Shown here piece after piece: positions 52,201 through 64,000 of a stretch of 64,000 nt of DNA. The notes beneath the pieces were generated by a model. That model did no database searches, had not been told where the DNA came from, and saw nothing but the letters and a program-made list of their open reading frames with translations. Every line of letters starts with the position of its first letter. Position 1 is the stretch's first letter. The DNA comes from Limnoperna fortunei (taxonomy: Eukaryota > Mollusca > Bivalvia > Mytilida > Modiolidae): contig OX104115.1 in the NCBI GenBank assembly GCA_944474755.1, forward strand, positions 61,818,648 to 61,882,647, in the 5' to 3' direction. Made by a program: the position numbers and the translations under genes.

Positions 52201-55200
52201 CACTCCGATTCCATTCCGTTACTACCATTACTGCATCACTTTACTACCTCCTATTCCATTCCGTTACTTCCATTACTGCATCACTTTTCTAGCTACTATT
52301 CCATTCCTTTACTACCATTACTCCATCACGTTACTACCTTTGCTCCATTTCTTTACTACCTACTGTTTCGTTCCATTCCCACAATTGCTCCCGCACTTTA
52401 CCAACTCCGATTCCATTCCGTTACTACCATTACTGCATCACTTTACTACCTTCTATTCCATTGCGGTACTACCATTACTGCATTACTTTACTACCTACTA
52501 TTCCATTCCGTTACTACCATTATTTTATCACTTTACTACCTTCTATTCCAATACGTTACTACCATTACTCCATCACTTTACTACCTACTATTCCATTCCG
52601 TTACTACCATTACTTTATCACTTTACTACCTACTATTCCAATCCGTTACTACCATTACTCCATCACTTTACTACCTACTATTCCATTCCGTTACTACCAT
52701 TACTTTATCACTTTACTACCTACTATTCCAATCCGTTACTACCATTACTATATCACTTACTACCTACTATGCCAATCCGTTACTGCCATTACTATATCAC
52801 TTTACTACCTACTATTCCAATCCGTTACTGCCATTACTCCATCACTTTACTACCTTCTATTCCAATCCGTTACTACCATTACTTTGTCTTTTACTACCTT
52901 CTATTACATGATCTTACTACAATGAACCTGACAATTACTACATCATTTTACTACACACTTTTTTAATTCCTTTACTACTATTGCATGCCGTTTCTACCAT
53001 TACTCCATCAATTTACTACCTCTACTCCATTACTTTACTACCTACTATTCCATACCTCTACTACCATTACTCCATCAGTTTACACCCTACTATTTCATTC
53101 CGTTACTACCATTACGCCATCACTTTACTACCTACTAATCCATTCCGTTACTAGGATCACTTCATCACTTAACTAACTAAATTACATTCCGTTACTACCA
53201 TTACTCCATCACTTTACAACCTACTTTTTCATTCCGTTACTACCATTACGCCATCACTTTACTACCTTCTATTCCATTCTGTTACTAGCATTACTTCATC
53301 ACTTAACTAACTAAATTACATTCCGTTACTACCATTACTCCATCACTTTACTACCTTTGATCCATTTCTTTACTACCTACTATTTCGTTCTGTTCCAACA
53401 ATTACTCCAGCATTTTACTAACTCCGATTCCATTCCGTTACTACCATTACTCCATCACTTTACTACCTTCTATTCCATTCCGTTACTACCATTACTCCAT
53501 CACTTTACTACCTACTATTCCATTCCGTTACTACCATTACTTTATCACTTTACTACCTTCTATTCCAATCCGTTACTACCATTACTCCATCACTTTACTA
53601 CCTACTATTCCATTCCGTTACTACCATTACTTTATCACTTTACTACCTACTATTCCAATCCGTTACTACCATTACTCCATCACTCTACTACCTACTATTC
53701 CATTCAGTTACTGCCATTACTTTATCACTTTACTACCTACTATTCCAATCCGTTTCTACGATTACTCCATCACTTTACTACCGACTATTCCATTCCCTTA
53801 CTACCAATACTCCATCACTTTACTACCTACTATTCCATTCCTTTACTACTATTACTCCATCACTTTACTACCTACTATTCCATTCCGTTACTACCATTAC
53901 GCCATCACTTTACAACCTACTGTTCCATTCCGTTACTACCATTACTTTATCACTTTACTACCTACTATTCCAATCTGTTACAACCATTACTCCATCACTT
54001 TACTACCTACAATTCCATTCCGTTACTACCATTACTCCATCACTTTACTACCTACTATTCCATTCCGTTACTACCATTACGCCATCACTTTACTACCCAC
54101 TATTCCAATCAGTTACCACTATTACTCCATCACTTTACTACCTACTATGCCAATCCATTACTGCCATTACTATATCACTTTACTACCTACTATTCCAATC
54201 CGTTACTGCCATTACTCCATCACTTTACTACCTACTATTCCAATCCATTACTACCATTACTTTGTCATTTACTACCTTCTATTACATGCTATTACTACAA
54301 TCAACCTGACAATTACTACATCATTTTACTACAAACTTTTTTAATTCCTTTACTACTATTACATGCCGTTTCAACCATTACTCCATTAATTTACTACCTC
54401 TACTCCATTACTTTACTCCCTACTATTCCATTCCGCTACTACCATTACTCCATCAGTTTACACTCTACTATTTCATTCCGTTACTACCATTACGCCATCA
54501 TTTTACTACCTACTAATGCATTCCGTTACTAGGATTACTTCATCACTTAACTAACTAAATTACATTCCGTTACTTCCATTACTCCATCACTTTACAACCT
54601 ACTGTTTCATTCCGTAACTACCATTACGCCATCACTTTACTACCTTCTATTCCATTCTGTTACTACCATTACTTCATCACTTAACTAACTAAATTACATT
54701 CCGTTACTACCATTACTCCATCACTTTACTACCATTGCTCCATTTCTTTATTACCTACTATTTCGTTCCGCTCCAACAATTACTCCAGCACTTCACTCAC
54801 TCCGATTCCATTCCGTTACTACCATTACTGCATCACTTTACTACCTCCTATTCCATTCCGTTACTTCCATTACTGCATCACTTTTCTAGCTACTATTCCA
54901 TTCCTTTACTACCATTACTCCATCACGTTACTACCTTTGCTCCATTTCTTTACTACCTACTGTTTCGTTCCATTCCCACAATTGCTCCCGCACTTTACCA
55001 ACTCCGATTCCATTCCGTTACTACCATTACTGCATCACTTTACTACCTTCTATTCCATTGCGGTACTACCATTACTGCATTACTTTACTACCTACTATTC
55101 CATTCCGTTACTACCATTATTTTATCACTTTACTACCTTCTATTCCAATACGTTACTACCATTACTCCATCACTTTACTACCTACTATTCCATTCCGTTA

Positions 55201-58200
55201 CTACCATTACTTTATCACTTTACTACCTACTATTCCAATCCGTTACTACCATTACTCCATCACTTTACTACCTACTATTCCATTCCGTTACTACCATTAC
55301 TTTATCACTTTACTACCTACTATTCCAATCCGTTACTACCATTACTATATCACTTACTACCTACTATGCCAATCCGTTACTGCCATTACTATATCACTTT
55401 ACTACCTACTATTCCAATCCGTTACTGCCATTACTCCATCACTTTACTACCTTCTATTCCAATCCGTTACTACCATTACTTTGTCTTTTACTACCTTCTA
55501 TTACATGATCTTACTACAATGAACCTGACAATTACTACATCATTTTACTACACACTTTTTTAATTCCTTTACTATTATTGCATGCCGTTTCTACCATTAC
55601 TCCATCAATTTACTACCTCTACTCCATTACTTTACTACCTACTATTCCATACCTCTACTACCATTACTCCATCAGTTTACACCCTACTATTTCATTCCGT
55701 TACTACCATTACGCCATCACTTTACTACCTTCTATTCCATTCTGTTACTAGCATTACTTCATCACTTAACTAACTAAATTACATTCCGTTACTACCATTA
55801 CTCCATCACTTTACTACCTTTGATCCATTTCTTTACTACCTACTATTTCGTTCTGTTCCAACAATTACTCCAGCATTTTACTAACTCCGATTCCATTCCG
55901 TTACTACCATTACTCCATCACTTTACTACCTTCTATTCCATTCCGTTACTACCATTACTCCATCACTTTACTACCTACTATTCCATTCCGTTACTACCAT
56001 TACTTTATCACTTTACTACCTTCTATTCCAATCCGTTACTACCATTACTCCATCACTTTACTACCTACTATTCCATTCCGTTACTACCATTACTTTATCA
56101 GTATACTACCTACTATTCCAATCCGTTACTACCATTACTCCATCACTTTACTACCTACTATTCCATTCCGTTACTACCATTACTTTATCACTTTACTACC
56201 TACTATTCCAATCCGTTACTTCCATTACTACATCACTTTACTACCTACTATTCCATTCCGTTACTGTCATTACTTTATCACTTTACTACCTACTATTCCA
56301 TTCCGTTACTACCATTACTTTATCACTTTACTACCTGCTATTCAAATCCGTTACTACCATTACTACATCACTTTACTACCTACTATTACAATCCGTTACT
56401 AGCATTACTCCATTACTTTACTACCTACTATTCCAATACGTTACTACCATTACTTCATCACTTTACTACCTACTATTCCATTCCGTTACTACCATTACTT
56501 TATCACTATACTACCTGCTAGTCCGTTCCGTTACAACCATTACTATATCTCTCTACTACGTACTTTTCCAATCCGTTACTACCATTAGTATATCACTTTA
56601 CTACCTACTAATCAATTCCGTTACTACCATTACTATATCATTTTACTACCTACTATTACAATCCGTTACTACGATTACTCCTTAATTTACTACCTACTGT
56701 TCCAATCCGTTACTACGATTACTCCATTACTTTACTACCTACTATTCCATTCCGTTAATACCATTTCTGAATCAATTTACTACCTACTATTCCATTCCGT
56801 TACTACCATTATTTTATCACTTTACTATCAACTATTCCATTACGTTACTACCATTACTATATCACTTTACTACCTACTATTCCATTCCGTTACTACCATA
56901 ACTTTATCACTTTACTACCTACTATTTCAATCCGTTACTACCATTACTATATCACTTTACTACCTACTATTCAAATCCGTTACTACTATTACTCCATCAC
57001 TTTACTACCTACTATTCCATTCCGTTACTACCATTACTCCATCACTTTACTACCTACTTTTCCATTCCGTTACTACCATTACGCCATCACTTTACTACCT
57101 TCTATTCCATTACGTTACTAGCATTATTTTATCACTTTACTACCTAATATTCCAATTCGTTACTACCATTACTTTATCACTTTACTTCCTACTATTCCAA
57201 TGCGCTACTACCATTTCTCCATCACTTTACTACCTACTATTCCATTCCGTTACTACCATTACGCCATCACTTTACTACCTACTATTCCATTCCGTTTCTA
57301 CCATTACTTTATCACTTTACTACCTACTATTCCAATCCGTTACTACCATTACTCCATCACTCTACTACCTACTATTCCATTCCGTTACTGCCATTACTTT
57401 ATCACTTTACTACCTACTATTCCAATCCGTTTCTACGATTACTCCATCACTTTACTACCGACTATTCCATTCCCTTACTACCATTACTACATCACTTTAC
57501 TACCTACTATTCCATTCCTTTACTACCATTACTCCATCACTTTACTACCTACTGTTCCATTCCGTTACTACCATTACGCCATCACTTTACTACCTACTGT
57601 TCCATTCCGTTACTACCATTACTTTATCACTTTACTACCTACTATTCCAATCTGTTACTACCATTACTCCATCACTTTACTACCTACTATTCCATTCCGT
57701 TACTACCATTACTCCATCACTTTACTACCTACTATTCCATTCCGTTACTACCATTACGCCATCACTTTACTACCTACTATTCCATTCCGTTACTACCATT
57801 ACATTATCACTTTACTACCTACTATTCCAATCAGTTACGACCATTACTACATCACTTTACTACCTACTATTACATTCCGTTACTACCATTACTTTATCAG
57901 TTTACTACCTACTATTCCAATCCGTTACTACCATTCCTCCATCACTTTACTACCTACTATTCCATTCCGTTACTACCATTACTTTATCACTTTACTACCT
58001 ACTATTCCAATCCGTTACTACCATTACTACATCACTTTACTACCTACTATTCCATTCCGTTACTGTCATTACTTTATCACTTTACTACCTACTATTCCAT
58101 TCCGTTACTACCATTACTTTATCACTTTACTACCTGCTATTCAAATCCGTTACTACCATTACTACATCACTTTACTACCTACTATTCCAATCCGTTACTA

Positions 58201-58553
58201 GCATTGCTCCATCACTTTACTACCTACTATTCCAATACGTTACTACCATTACTTCATCACTTTACTACCTACTATTCCATTCCGTTACTACCATTACTTT
58301 ATCACTTTACTACCTACTAGTCCGTTCCGTTACAACCATTACTATATCACTCTACTACCTACTTTTCCAATCCGTTACTACCATTACTATATCACTTTAC
58401 TACCTACTAATCAATTCCGTTACTACCATTACTATATCACTTTACAACCTACTATTCCAATCCGTTACTACGATTACTCCTTACTTTACTACCTACTGTT
58501 CCATACCCTTACTACGATTACTCCATTACTTTACTACCTACTATTCCATTCCG
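47837..58553 (+). repeat. Segment duplicated at an offset of 7983 bp
   Basis: About 47837-50570 and 55820-58553 share the same variant order, including a 1002-bp open stretch at 49217-50218 and 57200-58201 that differs at only a few codons. Between the copies lie the 2597-bp duplications. Confidence 0.88.
51500..55740 (+). repeat. 2597-bp tandem duplication
   Basis: About 51500-54096 and 54097-55740 match at an offset of 2597 bp; landmarks 51707 and 52926 recur at 54304 and 55523, and a 774-bp open stretch at 52138 is repeated at 54735. Near 55730 the second copy skips about 134 bp, so that sequence beyond it (from about 55770) matches at offset 2463. Confidence 0.9.
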
Positions 58554-59429
58554 TTAATACCATTTCTGAATCACTTTACTACCTACTATTCCATTCCGTT
58601 ACTACCATTATTTTATCACTTTACTATCAACTATTCCATTCCGTTACTACCATTACTATATCACTTTACTACCTACTATTCCATTCCGTTACTACCATAA
58701 CTTTATCACTTTACTACCTTCTATTTCAATCCGTTACTACCATTACTATATCACTTTACTACCTACTATTCAAATCCGTTACTACTATTACTCCATCACT
58801 TTACTACCTACTATTCCATTCCGGTACTACCATTACTTTATCACTTAACTACCTGCTATTCCAATCTGTTACTACCATTACTACATCACTTTACTACCTA
58901 CTATTTCAATCCGTTACTACCATTACTCCATTACTTTACTACCTATTATTCCATTCCGTTTCTACCATTACTTTATCAGTTTACTACCTACTATTCCAAT
59001 CCGTTACTACCATTACTCCATCACTCTACTACCTACTATTCCATTCAGTTACTGACATTACTTTATCACTTTACTACCTACTATTCCAATCCGTTTCTAC
59101 GATTACTCCATCACTTTACTACCGACTATTCCATTCCCTTACTACCAATTCTCCATCACTTTACTACCTACTATTCCATTTCTTTACTACCATTACTCCA
59201 TCACTTTACTACCTACTATTCCATTCCGTTACTACCATTACGCCATCACTTTACAACCTACTGTTCCATTCCGTTACTACCATTACTTTATCACTTTACT
59301 ACCTACTATTCCAATCTGTTACTACCATTACTCCATCACTTTACTACCTACAATTCCTTACCGTTACTACCATTACTCCATCACTTTACTGCCTACTATT
59401 CCATTCCGTTACTACCATTACGACATCAC

Positions 59430-61950
59430 TTTACTACCAACTATTCCATTCCGTTTCTACCATTACTTTATCACTTAACTACCTACTATTCCAATCCGTT
59501 ACTACCATTACTCCATCACTCTACTACCTACTATTCCATTCCGTTACTGCCATTACTTTATCACTTTACTACCTACCATTCCAATCCGTTTCTACGATTA
59601 CTCCATCACTTTACTACCGACTATTCCATTCCCTTACTACCATTACTCCATCACTTTACTACCTACTATTCCATTCCTTTACTACCATTACTCCATCACT
59701 TTATTACCTACTATTCCATTCCGTTACTACCATTACGCCATCACTTTACAACCTACTGTTCCATTCCGTTACTACCATTACTTTATCACTTTACTACCTA
59801 CTATTCCATTCCGTTACTACCATTACTTTATCACTTTACTACCTACTAGTCCGTTCCGTTACAACCATTACTATATCACTCTACTACCTACTTTTCCAAT
59901 CCGTTACTACCATTACTATATCACTTTACTACCTACTAATCAATTCCGTTACTACCATTACTATATCACTTTACTACCTACTATTCCAATCCGTTACTAC
60001 GATTACTCCTTACTTTACTACCTACTGTTCCAATCCCTTACTACGATTACTCCATTACTTTACTACCTACTGTTCCATTCCGTTAATACCATTTCTGAAT
60101 CACTTTACTACCTACTATTCCATTCCGTTACTACCATTATTATATCACTTTATTATCAACTATTCCATTCCGTTACTACCATTACTATATCACTTTACTA
60201 CCTACTATTCCATTCCGTTACTACCATAACTTTATCACTTTACTACCTACTATTTCAATCCGTTACTACCATTACTTTATCACTTTACTACCTACTATTC
60301 AAATCCGTTACTACTATTACTCCATCACTTTACTACCTACTATTCCATTCCGTTACTACCATTACTCCATCACTTTACTACCTACTATTCCATTCCGGTA
60401 CTACCATTACTTTATCACTTTACTACCTGCTATTCCAATCCGTTACTACCATTACTACATCACTTTACTACCTACTATTTCAATCCGTTACTACCATTAC
60501 TCCATTACTTTACCACCTATTATTCCATTCCGTTTTTACCATTACTTTATCACTTTACTACCTACTATTCCAATCCGTTACTACCATTACTCCATCACTC
60601 TACTACCTACTATTCCATTCCGTTACTGCCATTACTTTATCACTTTACTACCTACTATTCCAATCCGTTTCTACGATTACTCCATCACTTTACTACCTAC
60701 TATTCCATTCCGTTTCTACCATTACTTTATCACTTAACTACCTACTATTCCAATCCGTTACTACCATTACTCCATCACTCTACTACCTACTATTCCATTC
60801 CGTTACTGCCATTACTTTATCACTTTACTACCTACCATTCCAATCCGTTTCTACGATTACTCCATCACTTTACTACGGACTATTCCATTCCCTTACTACC
60901 ATTACTCCATCACTTTACTACCTACTATTCCATTCCTTTACTACCATTACTCCATCACTTTATTACCTACTATTCCATTCCGTTACTACCATTACGCCAT
61001 CACTTTACAACCTACTGTTCCATTCCGTTACTACCATTACTTTATCACTTTACTACCTACTATTCCATTCCGTTACTACCATTACTTTATCACTTTACTA
61101 CCTACTAGTCCGTTCCGTTACAACCATTACTATATCACTCTACTACCTACTTTTCCAATCCGTTACTACCATTACTATATCACTTTACTACCTACTAATC
61201 AATTCCGTTACTACCATTACTATATCACTTTACTACCTACTATTCCAATCCGTTACTACGATTACTCCTTACTTTACTACCTACTGTTCCAATCCCTTAC
61301 TACGATTACTCCATTACTTTACTACCTACTGTTCCATTCCGTTAATACCATTTCTGAATCACTTTACTACCTACTATTCCATTCCGTTACTACCATTATT
61401 ATATCACTTTACTATAAACTATTCCATTCCGTTACTACCATTACTATATCACTTTACTACCTACTATTCCATTCCGTTACTACCATAACTTTATCACTTT
61501 ACTACCTACTATTTCAATCCGTTACTACCATTACTTTATCACTTTACTACCTACTATTCAAATCCGTTACTACTATTACTCCATCACTTTACTACCTACT
61601 ATTCCATTCCGTTACTACCATTACTCCATCACTTTACTACCTACTATTCCATTCCGGTACTACCATTACTTTATCACTTTACTACCTGCTATTCCAATCC
61701 GTTACTACCATTACTACATCACTTTACTACCTACTATTTCAATCCGTTACTACCATTACTCCATTACTTTACCACCTATTATTCCATTCCGTTTCTACCA
61801 TTACTTTATCACTTTACTACCTACTATTCCAATCCGTTACTACCATTACTCCATCACTCTACTACCTACTATTCCATTCCGTTACTGCCATTACTTTATC
61901 ACTTTACTACCTACTATTCCAATCCGTTTCTACGATTACTCCATCACTTT
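59430..61950 (+). repeat. 1259-bp tandem duplication
   Basis: About 59430-60690 and 60690-61950 match at an offset of 1259 bp (28 units minus 1 bp); the marker GTCCGTTCCGTTACAACC is at 59849 and 61108, with an earlier copy at 58320 (offset 1529, 34 units minus 1 bp). These two offsets fall just short of whole multiples of 45, pointing to the same single-base deletion inside the unit. Confidence 0.88.
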
Positions 61951-64000
61951 ACTACCGACTATTCCATTCCCTTACTACCATTACTCCATCACTTTACTAA
62001 TTACTATTGCATTCCTTTACTACCATTACTCCATCACTTTACTACCTACTATTCCATTCCGTTACTACCATTACGCCATCACTTTACAACCTACTGTTCC
62101 ATTCCGTTACTACCATTAATTTATCACTTTACTACCTACTATTCCAATCTGTTACTACCATTACTCCATCACTTTACTACCTACTATTCCATTCCGTTAC
62201 TACCATTACTCCATCACTTTACTACCTACTATTCCATTCCGTTACTACCATTACGCCATCACTTTACTACCTACTATTCCATTCCGTTTCTACCATTACT
62301 TTATCACTTAACTACCTACTATTCCAATCCGTTACTACCATTACTCCATCACTCTACTACCTACTATTCCATTCCGTTACTGCCATTACTTTATCACTTT
62401 ACTACCTGCTATTCCAATCCGTTTCTACGATTACTCCATCACTTTTACTACCGACTATTCCATTCCCTTACTACCATTACTCCATCACTTTACTACCTAC
62501 TATTCCATTCCTTTACTACCATTACTCCATCACTTTACTACCTACTATTCCATTCCGTTACTACCATTACGCCATCACTTTACAACCTACTGTTCCATTC
62601 CGTTACTACCATTACTTTATCACTTTACTACCTACTATTCCAATCTGTTACTACCATTACTCCATCACTTTACTACCTACTATTCCATTCCTTTACTACC
62701 ATTACTCCATCACTTTACTACCTACTATTCCATTCCGTTACTACCATTACGCCATCACTTTACTACCTACTATTCCATTCCGTTACTACCATTATTTTAT
62801 CACTTTACTACCTACTATTCCAATCAGTTACGACCATTACTCCATCACTTTACTACCTACTATTTCATTCCGTTACTACCATTACTCCATCACTTTACTA
62901 CCTACTATTCCATTCCGTTACTACCATTACTATATCACTTTACTACCTACTATTCCAATCCGTTATTACCATTGCTGCATCACTTTACTACCTACTATTC
63001 CACTCCGTTATTATCATTAATTTATCACTTTACTACCTACTATTCCAATCCGTTACTACCACTACTCCATCACTTTACTACCTACTATTCCATTCCGTTA
63101 CTACCATTACTATATCACTCTACTACCTACTTTTCCAATCCGTTACTACCATTACTATATCACTTTACTACCTACTAATCAATTCCGTTACTACCATTAC
63201 TATATCACTTTACTAGCTACTGTTCGAATCCGTTACTATGATTACTCCATTACTTTACTACCTACTATTCCATTCCGTTAATACCATTTCTGAATCACTT
63301 TACTACCTACTATTCCATTCCGTTACTACCATTACTTTATCCCTTTACTACCTACTATTTCAATCCGTTACTACCATTACTATATCATTTTACTGCCTAC
63401 TATTCAAATCCGTTACTACTATTACTCCATCACTTTACTACCTACTATTCCATTCCGTTACTACCATTACTCCATCACTTTACCACCAACTTTTCCATTC
63501 CGTTACTACAATTACGCCATCACTTTACTACCTTCTATTCCATTCCGTTACTAGCATTATTTTATCACTTTACTACCTAATATTCCAATCCGTTACTACC
63601 ATTACGCCATCACTTTACTTCCTACTATTCCAATCCGTTACTACCATTACGCCATCACTTTACTTCCTACTATTCCAATCCGTTACTACCATTTCTCCAT
63701 CACTTTACTACCTACTATTCCATTCCGTTACTACCATTAAGCCATCACTTTACTACCTTCTATTCCATTCAGTTTCTACCATTACTTTATCACTTTACTA
63801 CCTACTATTCCAATCCGTTATTACCATTACTCCATCACTCTACTACCTACTATTCCATTCCGTTACTGCCATTACTTTATCACTTTACTACCTACTATTC
63901 CAATCTGTTACTACCATTACTCCATCACTTTACTACCTACTATTCCATTCCGTTACTACCATTACTCCATCACTTTACTACCTGCTATTCCATTCCGTTA

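Larger units (their letters stand above)
16434..64000 (+). repeat. Major 45-bp satellite array (right array)
   Basis: About 1050 units of 45 bp continue past the window edge. A unit is a 23-bp half (TTACTACCTACTATTCCATT plus CCG) joined to a 22-bp half (TTACTACCATTACTCCATCA plus CT). There is one G per 45 bases on the + strand, inside a CpG (TTCCGTTAC). Two positions often alternate between neighbours, CCATTCC with CCAATCC and ACTTTATCAC with ACTCCATCAC, giving a 90-bp dimer that is very regular near 43560-43830. The unit length is a multiple of three and has no stop on the + strand, which explains open frames of up to 668 codons (41003-43009) in all three frames. No gene is supported anywhere in this 47.6 kb. 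Confidence 0.96.

Noticed and set aside
16434..64000. Telomeric repeat array
   Set aside because: No TTAGGG-type repeat; the unit is 45 bp and internally dimeric.

Overview
This window looks like eukaryotic heterochromatin-type satellite DNA with no supportable protein-coding gene. About 57 of the 64 kb is one related satellite family, present in two opposite orientations and interrupted by a SINE, a 2.5 kb non-satellite spacer and a 4.2 kb terminal-inverted-repeat DNA element. The organism is most likely a bivalve mollusc, perhaps mussel-like. The SINE at 1309-1580 has the tRNA-like head, the core and the 3' end I associate with molluscan SINEs, and the spacer carries degenerate repeats resembling a dispersed element common in mussels. 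The taxon call is inference from recall, not from a search.

Layout. (1) 1-5448: about 235 copies of a 22-bp monomer, purine-rich on the + strand, so the reference unit reads on the - strand. It carries higher-order duplications (330 bp in tandem; a block displaced by 2458 bp) and the SINE, which has a 12-bp target-site duplication. (2) 5449-7971: AT-rich spacer with degraded dispersed repeats and several short inverted repeats. (3) 7972-12198: the same family in the opposite orientation, as a 45-bp unit (23 + 22 bp), with a 937-bp tandem duplication. (4) 12199-16431: a 4233-bp element with 27-bp terminal inverted repeats, a TA target duplication, palindrome-rich subterminal blocks and an internal minisatellite of about 52 bp; no transposase is visible. 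(5) 16434-64000: about 1050 copies of the 45-bp unit, often alternating as a 90-bp dimer, and rearranged by nested kilobase-scale duplications (337, 617, 818, 977, 1259, 1573, 1661, 1751, 2597, 3406, about 7421 and 7983 bp offsets). The array runs off the right edge of the window.

How the parts relate. The 22-bp monomer, the 23+22-bp dimer, the 90-bp dimer of dimers and the kilobase blocks are successive levels of one amplification hierarchy. Both inserted elements have duplicated target neighbourhoods elsewhere in the window that lack the insertion: two empty sites for the SINE (2930-2941 and 4852-4863) and one for the large element (25667-25668). These fix the insertion boundaries and show that the duplication came before, or escaped, the insertion. 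The many long open reading frames in the arrays are a by-product of a G-poor 45-bp unit (15 codons) without stop codons, and I do not call them genes.
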